A stretch of DNA of 64,000 bases from Echinicola rosea (lineage in GTDB: Bacteria; Bacteroidota; Bacteroidia; Cytophagales; Cyclobacteriaceae). This document shows, piece after piece, positions 1 to 7,254 of the stretch; position 1 is the stretch's first letter; every line of letters starts with the position of its first letter. Both the position numbers and the translations under genes were made by a program. The DNA is taken from positions 1,927,501-1,991,500 of the forward strand of contig NZ_CP040106.1 of assembly GCF_005281475.1 (NCBI RefSeq), in the 5' to 3' direction. The notes beneath the pieces are model-generated. The model searched no databases. It was not told the DNA's origin and was given only the letters and a program-made list of their open reading frames with translations.

Positions 1-1
1 C

Positions 2-946
2 GCGGTGCTGTTCCGCATTGACCTGGAAAGGCTGGCCCTGTACGGGATCGATATCGGTGCGCTGACCGGTGAGATCGAAAGGCTGTTTGGCCGCTATACC
101 ATCGATGAGATCAAGCGTTTCAGTGAGGTGACGCCCATCCGGCTGGAAGGCAATACATCGGATTTTATGGACATTCTCCGCAGCAACCACCTGGAAGGCA
201 AGGAAGGCCAGCGCTACGCGCTCGACAATTTTATCAGGGTAGGTTATGAAAGCCACTACAAGTATGTCACCGCGGACAAGACGGGCATCTATCAATCGGT
301 CAGTTTGACGGGCGCCCATCCGGAGAAGCAGGAAAGCAAACTGAGGGAATGGGGTCGTGGAAAGAATTTAAGCGTGTCCTTTGCAGGACAATACTTCAGG
401 GACCGGGAAAATATCCGGCAGTTGATGGGGATCCTTGGCGTGTCGGTGCTGCTGCTGTACTTCATCCTGGCCGCACAGTTTGAGAGTTTTGTACAGCCGC
501 TGATCGTGATCTTTACCCTGCCGTTGGGCATTGGCGGGGCGCTGCTGATGCTCTGGCTGACGGGCACTTCCCTGAACGTGATGTCCGCTATTGGCCTGGT
601 GGTCATGCTGGGCATCATGGTCAATGACGCCATCCTGAAGATCGATACCGTCAACCGGCTGCGGGAGCGCTATGCCTCGGAGCATTCAGGAGAAACCGAC
701 ACGGAAATCCTTGACCGGGCACTGTACAAGGCCGGGGAAATCCGCCTAAAGCCCATCCTGATGACCTCGATCACCACCATCCTGGCGCTGCTACCGGTGG
801 TGTTCAGCTCCGGACTTGGAGCAGACCTGCAGCGGCCCTTGGTCTTCAGTGTCATCGGCGGCCTCACCATCGGCACGCTGACGGCACTGTATTTTGTGCC
901 GCTGGCGTATTGGGCAGTAAGTAGGGAGAAAGTAGCAAGTAGCTAG
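2..946 (+). CDS. RND efflux transporter permease, C-terminal part (cut by window edge)
   Basis: This is the last third of an inner-membrane RND pump that would export drugs, metals or lipids using the proton gradient. The frame is open to the left edge, so the true start lies outside; about 314 residues are visible. Roughly residues 1-125 belong to the second periplasmic porter region. A cluster of hydrophobic helices follows, from LLLYFILAAQFESFVQPLI to LYFVPLAYWAV near the end. The fourth-from-last helix has GIMVNDAILKID where AcrB-type pumps carry the essential Lys940, so the proton relay differs from AcrB. The tail REKVASS is encoded by sequence resembling the repeat that follows, which suggests the extreme C-terminus was altered by it. 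The next gene is a second RND pump, as in two-subunit pumps of Bacteroidota. Family assignment is firm; substrate is unknown. Confidence 0.93.
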   Translation, partial: AVLFRIDLERLALYGIDIGALTGEIERLFGRYTIDEIKRFSEVTPIRLEGNTSDFMDILRSNHLEGKEGQRYALDNFIRVGYESHYKYVTADKTGIYQSVSLTGAHPEKQESKLREWGRGKNLSVSFAGQYFRDRENIRQLMGILGVSVLLLYFILAAQFESFVQPLIVIFTLPLGIGGALLMLWLTGTSLNVMSAIGLVVMLGIMVNDAILKIDTVNRLRERYASEHSGETDTEILDRALYKAGEIRLKPILMTSITTILALLPVVFSSGLGADLQRPLVFSVIGGLTIGTLTALYFVPLAYWAVSREKVASS

Positions 947-949
947 TAT

Positions 950-1610
950 CAAGATTGGAGTAAAGAGTCAAGAGGAAAGAACAAAGATTGATTGGAGAAG
1001 AGAGAGTGCGAAAAGTTCCTCTTTTAGGGGATTGAGAGAGTGAAAAAATATCAAGTAGTGAGATACGAGTATTGACATTGTTCCTCCCCTTGTAGGGGAG
1101 GTTAGGAGGGGTTAATTGTATGGCGACGAACAGCGAATTTTGATGATGGATAAAAATCAGCCCACTCCCTGCTCTTATCTCACTACTAAAGCCTAACAGC
1201 TGACAAAGTATCAAGTAGCAAAATAATTAGTATAAAGATTAATCGAGCAGTTTATTAGAAGAAAGAATAAAGAGCCAAGAGGAAAGAACAAAGATTGATT
1301 GGAGAAGAGAGAGTGCGAAAAGTTCCTCTTTTAGGGGGATTGAGAGAGTGAAAAAGTATCAAGTATCAAGTAGTGAGATACGAGTATTGACATTGTTCCT
1401 CCCCTTGTAGGGGAGGTTAGGAGGGGTTAATTGTATGGCGACGAACAGCGAATTTTGATGATAGATAGAAATCAGCCCACTCACTGTTCTTATCTCACTA
1501 CTAAAGCCTAACAGATGACAAAGTATCAATTAGCAAAATATTAGTATAAAGATTAATCGAGCAGTTTATAAGAAGAAAGAGTAAAGAGCCAAGAGGAAAG
1601 AACAAAGAGA
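950..1610. repeat. Tandem repeat of about 310 bp between two RND genes
   Basis: A unit of 307-315 bp occurs twice (about 962-1268 and 1269-1582), followed by a short piece of a third (1583-1609). The copies differ by scattered substitutions and an extra 7-bp AGTATCA-type step. Each copy contains a perfect hairpin CCTCCCCT-TGT-AGGGGAGG (1083-1101 and 1398-1416) and several short AAGTATCAAGTAGCAA-like microrepeats. No credible coding frame is present. Similar microrepeat fragments run back to about 925, into the 3' end of the upstream gene. It separates two genes that would normally be close neighbours. Confidence 0.9.
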
Positions 1611-1655
1611 AAAGATTTGTCTTGATTCTTTCATCTTGAATCTTCTATCTAAAAA

Positions 1656-4600
1656 ATGAGTCCATTCAGGATCACGATATCGTTTTTTGTGCTGGCCATC
1701 ATCGGCTTTGCGCTGGTGCCACGGCTGACCGTGGAGCTGAACCCGCGTGAACAGCAGCCTGTGCTGAGTGTCTCGTTTGCCGTGCCGCAGGCAGCACCGG
1801 AGCTGGTGGAGAAGCTCGGTACGGCCCCGCTGGAAGGGCTGTTTTCACAGTTGTCCGAGCTGAAGAAGATCGAGTCGGTGTCCAACTATAACAACGGCCG
1901 GATCACCTTGCGCTTTGACAAGCACACGGACATGGAGTTCAAGAAATTCGAGGTGGCCGCCCTGATCCGGCAGGTATATCCGTCCCTGGACCAAAAGGTA
2001 AGCTATCCGCTGATCTACCAATCTGCCCAGCGCAATGAGGAGCCGCCCATTCTCCAGTACAGCATCAACGCGCCCTTTGCGCCCTTTGAGATCAAGAAGG
2101 TGACCGAGGACGTGTTGAAATCCGTGCTCACGCGGTTTGACGAAGTGGAGGAAATCCAAGTGTACGGAGCCAACGACCTGCAGCTTTATGTGACCTACGA
2201 CATCCAAAAACTACAGGCAATGGGCCTTACCCGGGGAATGCTGATGGGAGTGCTGCGCAATGCTTTCGGAACGGGCTATCCGGGGATGGCGGTAAACCAC
2301 CAGGGTGAAGCGCTGTTCATCCAACTTGACCGCAGCCTGACCAGTTTGGAGCAATTGGAAAACCTGCGGATCACCAGTCGTGGGGGGAAGGATGTCTTTC
2401 TCCGCGACCTGGCCAGGCTGACCCTGGAAGAGGCCGAACCCAGCCGCTACTACCGGATCAATGGCAACAACTCGGTGACCATGAGCATCACCAGCCGGCC
2501 CGGGGTGAACAAGGTGGTACTGGCCAAAAAACTACGGGAGGCTGTCGGCCAGGCCGGACAATTGTTGCCGGCAGGCTATGATGTGCGCCTGGAGCAGGAC
2601 GATACCGAATTCCTGTCCAAGGAACTCCATAAAATCTACCAACGTTCCGGACTTTCCATCCTGATATTGGTGGTCTTTATCTTTCTGATCAACCGCAACT
2701 GGCGGTACCTGACGGTGCTTTTCCTTGGGATCCTGGTCAACTTGAGCGTCACCGGGATCATCCTGTATGCATTGGGAACCCACCTGCACCTGTACAGCAT
2801 TGCCGGGCTGACGATTTCCTTTGGGCTGATCGTGGACAATGCCATCATCATGATCGACCACCTGCACAAGCACCGCAACAGGAAGGTTTTTCTGGCGCTT
2901 TTGGCCGCATCCTTCACGACGATCGCGGCATTGCTGATGGTGTTCCTGCTGCCAGAGGAAGACCAGCGTAACCTGACGGACTTTGCCGTGGTGGTGGCGG
3001 TGATGCTGGCGGTGTCCCTGCTGGTGGCACTGTTGTTTACCCCGGCCATGTACGGGCTGTTGTTTGGCGAGAGGGCAAAGGAGGGACGAAAGCTGACCTT
3101 GCCGGAGTTGCGGAAAAGGGCGGCCTGGTTCAGGAGGTATATAGGCATGATCGGCTTTGTGGCCCGGTTCCGGAAAACTCTGATCACCTTGCTCGTATTG
3201 CTCTTTGGCCTGCCCGTTTTTTACCTTCCGGCCAAATGGGAAGGACAGGAATGGTACAACAAGACCGTTGGCAGCACGGTTTACCAAGAGGATATCCGGC
3301 CCTATGTGGACAAGGCATTGGGAGGATCTTTGCGCATGTTTGTTCGTGGGGTTTTTGAGAAATCGGGGTACCGGGAAGCGGCACAGACCCGTTTGTATGT
3401 CAATATCCGGCTGCCTTTTGGCAATACGCTGGACCAGATGGATTTTATCGTACGGGAGTTTGAGAAATTCCTGGATGGGGTGAAAGGCGTGGACAAGTTT
3501 GTCAGCAACGTATCCTCCGGGCAGTATGCTTCGATCACCATCACTTTTGAGGATGCCTATGAAAATTCCGCCCTTCCCTATCAGCTGAAAGGGCGGCTGT
3601 CGGTAAAGGCCACCGACTGGAGCGGGGCCAACTGGAGCATTTATGGTGTGGGGCAGGGCTTCTCTGCCGGCCCCGGTGGAGAGGGAATTCCATCCTTTAC
3701 GGTCATGATGAAGGGGTACAATTTTGACGAACTGGAGCGGCAGTCGGAGGTGCTCGCCGAAAAGCTGCTGCGGCACAAGCGCATTCAAGAGGTGAACACC
3801 AACGAACGGATGGGCTATGGGGAAAGGACCTCCGAGGAGTTTGTACTGCGGTTTGATCCGCAGCAATTGGCCCTGCAGCGTGTCAACCAGTACGAGGTGA
3901 TCAGTGCTTTGGAGGCGGTCTCCAAGCCCACGCGCACTTCACTTTACCTGAGTCTGGACGATACCAACTACGGCGTGATGGTACGGGAGGAGGATTCGGA
4001 GGGTTTTTCCCGTTTTGACCTGGAAGAGACCACGCTGATCAGTGGGGAAGACCGGATGTTCAAGGTGTCCAGTTTGGGCAGCCTGAAGAAGGAAACCACG
4101 ACCAATTCCCTGCACAAGGAAGACCGTCAGTACATCCGCAGGGTGGCCTTTGAGTACATGGGCTCGCGGAAGTTTGGCAGCGAGTACCTGGACGGGGTGT
4201 TGGAAGAAATGAAGGCCAGTATGCCCATTGGTTATTCGGCAGAGACCTCATCCTACTATTGGGGCTATGACAAGGCCAAGCGGCAATACACGCTGTTGCT
4301 GGTACTCATCGTGGCGATTTTCTTTATCTGTGGGGTGCTCTTCGAAAACCTGAAGCAGCCGTTTTATATCATTGCCGTGATTCCCGTTGCCTTTATCGGG
4401 CTGTTTTTGATCTTTTCGTTGTTTGATTTTTACTTTGACCAGGGCGGCTATGCCGCCTTTGTAATGCTGGGGGGATTGGCCGTGAATGCGGCCATCTTTA
4501 TCGTAAACGACCTCAACAACCGCCCAACCGGCCGCTATAACCGCAACGTGCTAAAGGCTGTCGCGGGCAAGGCCATCCCGATCCTGCTGACGGTGCTTTC

Positions 4601-4757
4601 CACCTGCTTTGGATTGATCCCGTTTATCATGGAAGGGCAGAACGAGATTTTCTGGTTTTCCCTGGCCATTGGCACCATCGGTGGGCTGGTGTTCAGCATG
4701 GTGGGGGTGTTTTTGGCTTTGCCGGTGTTTTTGTGGAGAAAGGGAACTGGAAGTTGA
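1656..4757 (+). CDS. RND efflux transporter permease subunit
   Basis: This is a complete 1033-residue inner-membrane RND pump of normal length. It has the family plan: one N-terminal helix (residues 8-22), a periplasmic porter region (about 40-320), helices 2-7, a second periplasmic region (about 540-870) and the last helices to the C-terminus. Helix 4 contains LIVDNAIIMID, with Asp394 followed by Asn where AcrB has two aspartates. The helix equivalent to AcrB TM10 reads GGLAVNAAIFIV and lacks the lysine of drug pumps and the glutamate of metal pumps. The start is the first ATG giving a normal RND N-terminus. It probably works with the pump subunit upstream; no membrane-fusion or outer-membrane partner is in the window. 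Substrate cannot be told. Confidence 0.95.
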   Translation: MSPFRITISFFVLAIIGFALVPRLTVELNPREQQPVLSVSFAVPQAAPELVEKLGTAPLEGLFSQLSELKKIESVSNYNNGRITLRFDKHTDMEFKKFEVAALIRQVYPSLDQKVSYPLIYQSAQRNEEPPILQYSINAPFAPFEIKKVTEDVLKSVLTRFDEVEEIQVYGANDLQLYVTYDIQKLQAMGLTRGMLMGVLRNAFGTGYPGMAVNHQGEALFIQLDRSLTSLEQLENLRITSRGGKDVFLRDLARLTLEEAEPSRYYRINGNNSVTMSITSRPGVNKVVLAKKLREAVGQAGQLLPAGYDVRLEQDDTEFLSKELHKIYQRSGLSILILVVFIFLINRNWRYLTVLFLGILVNLSVTGIILYALGTHLHLYSIAGLTISFGLIVDNAIIMIDHLHKHRNRKVFLALLAASFTTIAALLMVFLLPEEDQRNLTDFAVVVAVMLAVSLLVALLFTPAMYGLLFGERAKEGRKLTLPELRKRAAWFRRYIGMIGFVARFRKTLITLLVLLFGLPVFYLPAKWEGQEWYNKTVGSTVYQEDIRPYVDKALGGSLRMFVRGVFEKSGYREAAQTRLYVNIRLPFGNTLDQMDFIVREFEKFLDGVKGVDKFVSNVSSGQYASITITFEDAYENSALPYQLKGRLSVKATDWSGANWSIYGVGQGFSAGPGGEGIPSFTVMMKGYNFDELERQSEVLAEKLLRHKRIQEVNTNERMGYGERTSEEFVLRFDPQQLALQRVNQYEVISALEAVSKPTRTSLYLSLDDTNYGVMVREEDSEGFSRFDLEETTLISGEDRMFKVSSLGSLKKETTTNSLHKEDRQYIRRVAFEYMGSRKFGSEYLDGVLEEMKASMPIGYSAETSSYYWGYDKAKRQYTLLLVLIVAIFFICGVLFENLKQPFYIIAVIPVAFIGLFLIFSLFDFYFDQGGYAAFVMLGGLAVNAAIFIVNDLNNRPTGRYNRNVLKAVAGKAIPILLTVLSTCFGLIPFIMEGQNEIFWFSLAIGTIGGLVFSMVGVFLALPVFLWRKGTGS

Positions 4758-4776
4758 TTGACAATCTGTAAAATAG

Positions 4777-4818
4777 AAAGCACATTCCTCGGTGCTAAAG
4801 CGGAGAGGAATGTGCTTT
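4777..4818. terminator. Bidirectional hairpin terminator between convergent genes
   Basis: Perfect 13-bp stem, AAAGCACATTCCT pairing with AGGAATGTGCTTT, around a 16-base loop. A-run and T-run edges let it serve both the RND gene on the plus strand and the GH127 gene on the minus strand. Confidence 0.8.
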
Positions 4819-4875
4819 ATGCCTTTTCACTTGGCGTTTTGTACTTAAGGGGAATCCTGTCGTATTTTTCCCGGT

Positions 4876-6915
4876 CTAGTTTTTCTCATAAGGCAACCAC
4901 ACCATCATTTCACCATCACCACGGTTTGCCCAGCTGTAATAAGGGATTAGGCGGATACGTCCTTTCTCATAGGTGCTTTCCGAAACTTCCCTATATAACC
5001 GGTTTTGCCAATGGTCTTCTGACTTATAATATACTTGGCCGGAAAGGCTGATCAATTCACTGTTGCCAATGGTGAATTTTTCAGGTGAAAGCGGCTCTGA
5101 AAGAGAGATTACGACATCATCTACTGAACGGCCCTCTGGTAGATCCATGGATTCTACACAGTACACCACGGGGCCTCTTTTGACCGCCACTTGGCCACGA
5201 GCTTCTTCCACGAGCGGGTTGGCTTCAAGGTATTTCACGGGCATCGTCAAGGTAAGCGAAATATGGTCTCCTTTCTTCCATTTTCGATTGATTTCTGCAT
5301 ACTGACCCGAAATCAGGTCGATGGGCTGTTTCTCACCGTTCACGACCAATGACGCTTGGCCACACCAGCCGGGGATTCTCAAAAAAACGGAAAAATCATC
5401 AGCAGGCACCTTCTCAAAATCCAGCGAAATGGTTTCGTCCCAAGGATAAGCAGTAGTTTGGTTGACTACTAATTCCTGACCATTGGGCAATGTGGTATTC
5501 AGCTTATTGCTGCCATATAAATTAACGAATAATCCCTCCTCAGAGGTGTTATATGCATAATTGGCCACTTCTGCCAAAGTCCTGGCGACATTGGGAGGGC
5601 AGCAATTGGATAGTGCGATATAGCCTTCTCGGGTGTTTGGCCACCTCAGGTGATAGGGCAAGTCCTTTTTGGCGCTGAGCGGATTAGTATAGAAAAACTC
5701 CGTTCCCTGCAAGCTGATTCCTGAAAGGATACTATTGTACAAGTTAAGCTCGATGACATCCATATATTTTGCTTCGCCGGTCAGTTGCAACATACGCCAA
5801 TTCCAGAGCACATTGCCGATATTGGCGCAGGTCTCGTTATGGGCAGCAGCATTTGGTAGCTCATAGGGCTTGCCGTAGGCTTGATGGATTTTCTGTACCT
5901 CTGTTGGGTTATAGGAAGTGCCATTGGGGCTGACGCCATCGTAAAGTGCTCCACAACCACCGGTTACATACATTTTTCGATAGACCACATCTTCCCAAAT
6001 GGATTCCAGGTTTTGGAGCAGCTTTTCCTCTCCGGTTTCGGCATAGAGATCAGCCACTCCAGCGTAAAGGTAATTGGCGCGTACGGCATGCCCCATGGCT
6101 TCTGTTTGCTCTCGGAAAGGTACCCGATCCTGGTTGTCGTCAGTACCGTCGTTGGTTTTGCCACGAATGTCTATCAGGTTTTTTGCCAGCTCCAAATAGC
6201 GTGCATCATGTGTCGTGCGATACATTTCCACCACCCCCATATAATGACTGGGACAAATGGCATTTCGAGCGAGTTCTGGGGAGGCCTCTTTATAAAAATC
6301 ATATAGGAAATCTGCTACGCCCTTTGCCACTTTAAGGAAGTTGTCTTTGCCTGTCGCCCGGTAATGTATGCAGGCTGCTGTCATCAGGTGGCCCATATTG
6401 TATTTTTCGAACCCTAATTGCTTCTGAAGGTATTCGTCACCTAATGTCCCCCATCGCTCTTCAATAAGCACAGGTGTATGCAAATAGCCATCTTCTCGTT
6501 GTGTCTTAGCGATCAGGGCAATTGCTTCGTCCATCTGCACGTCTATTTTGGGGTCTTGGGTTTCCGCATATAGAGCGGCCATGCCTTCAAAAACCTTGTA
6601 GAAATCACCATCATGGAAGGATGGACCGTCATGTTTGCCTTTCATTTCACCAGCCGCAATTTCAAAATTCCTTACCGCGTGGTTTTTATCCGCATCATGG
6701 TACAAATCCCACATAAACGGCATGGTGCGTTCCCTGCTGATCTTAAACTTATCCCTCCAAAAACCATCTGTCCAAGAGACATCCTGAAGGTTGACACTTT
6801 TGAGCTTGGCATATGGGCTTTGGGAATGATCGACTAGGGCCTTTTCTTGCGCGATTCCTGTTTGGTGTGAAAATATACCCAACCCAATTCCTGCGATTAC
6901 ATATTTTAGGTTCAT
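4876..6915 (-). CDS. Secreted GH127-type beta-L-arabinofuranosidase (DUF1680)
   Basis: This 679-residue protein is a predicted glycoside hydrolase removing beta-L-arabinofuranose from arabinan or hydroxyproline-linked arabinosides. A signal peptide covers about residues 1-22 (ends GIAQ), so it acts in the periplasm or outside. An (alpha/alpha)6 barrel follows, then a C-terminal beta-sandwich from about residue 470. In the Bifidobacterium enzyme HypBA1 the zinc site is Glu338, Cys340, Cys417 (nucleophile) and Cys418. The same pattern is seen here as Glu361-Thr-Cys363 (NETC) and Cys438-Cys439 (NCCPPN), so the enzyme looks catalytically intact. GH146 shares this motif and is an alternative class. 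It lies downstream of another secreted sugar-active protein on the same strand, with a structured repeat between them, and has no SusC/SusD pair nearby. Confidence 0.92.
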   Translation of the reverse strand: MNLKYVIAGIGLGIFSHQTGIAQEKALVDHSQSPYAKLKSVNLQDVSWTDGFWRDKFKISRERTMPFMWDLYHDADKNHAVRNFEIAAGEMKGKHDGPSFHDGDFYKVFEGMAALYAETQDPKIDVQMDEAIALIAKTQREDGYLHTPVLIEERWGTLGDEYLQKQLGFEKYNMGHLMTAACIHYRATGKDNFLKVAKGVADFLYDFYKEASPELARNAICPSHYMGVVEMYRTTHDARYLELAKNLIDIRGKTNDGTDDNQDRVPFREQTEAMGHAVRANYLYAGVADLYAETGEEKLLQNLESIWEDVVYRKMYVTGGCGALYDGVSPNGTSYNPTEVQKIHQAYGKPYELPNAAAHNETCANIGNVLWNWRMLQLTGEAKYMDVIELNLYNSILSGISLQGTEFFYTNPLSAKKDLPYHLRWPNTREGYIALSNCCPPNVARTLAEVANYAYNTSEEGLFVNLYGSNKLNTTLPNGQELVVNQTTAYPWDETISLDFEKVPADDFSVFLRIPGWCGQASLVVNGEKQPIDLISGQYAEINRKWKKGDHISLTLTMPVKYLEANPLVEEARGQVAVKRGPVVYCVESMDLPEGRSVDDVVISLSEPLSPEKFTIGNSELISLSGQVYYKSEDHWQNRLYREVSESTYEKGRIRLIPYYSWANRGDGEMMVWLPYEKN

Positions 6916-7254
6916 GTTACTTATTTTATTTCGTTTTTATTTGAGACAGAGACTCGGCCCAACCACGATTTAACCCGGATTATGCGTTGGGAATCGTAGT
7001 GAGAGCTGAAAGTGCAAGAAAATCAGTTAGTTTGGAGGCATTAGCGTAGCACCGCTACGGTTATGCCGAAAACTAAAGTGAAACGACTGATTTTGAAGCA
7101 GTTTCAGGTCGCAACAGATAGGCTAATGCATATTCCGGGTTTAACGTTGTCCCATCGTCTCTGACGTGGGACTGCAGAGGTTGAGTCTCCGATTCAACGC
7201 TATTTTTTGCTAACTTTCTTTACTGGTTACTCGTGGCTCTTTTACCTAATCTTT
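6916..7254. other. Gene-free stretch holding a palindromic element
   Basis: This 339-bp gap between two minus-strand hydrolase genes holds repeat element copy A (6972-7141). After it come two further hairpins on the right: GTCCCA/TGGGAC at about 7149-7172 and GTTGA/TCAAC at about 7181-7199. No open frame or clear promoter was recognised. Confidence 0.6.
6972..7141 (+). repeat. Palindromic structured repeat, copy A (about 170 bp)
   Basis: The ends are imperfect inverted repeats, AACCCGGATTATGCGTTGG at 6972-6990 and CTAATGCATATTCCGGGTT at 7123-7141. Inside lies a two-step hairpin at 7037-7067: GGCAT, then CGTAGC-ACC-GCTACG, then ATGCC. AAAATCAG near 7019 can also pair with CTGATTTT near 7087. 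The same layout and shared blocks (AGAGCTGAAA, CAAGAAAATCAG, AGATAGGCTA) occur inverted at 58412-58587, where the stems have different bases that still pair. It is non-coding and antisense to the flanking genes. It could be a MITE-like element or a structured RNA; its function is unknown. Confidence 0.85.

Noticed and set aside
864..1214. A 116-codon minus-strand frame across the repeat
   Set aside because: It overlaps the end of the RND gene and the tandem repeat, and contains the familiar palindrome-derived PPNLPYKGR string. It is not a real gene.
2532..3866. A 444-codon open frame antisense to the RND gene
   Set aside because: It is the mirror of a GC-rich coding gene. Its composition (many His, Gln, Pro) is not protein-like and it has no domain, signal or start context.
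4758..5051. A 97-codon plus-strand frame after the RND gene
   Set aside because: It runs through a terminator and the antisense of the GH127 gene.
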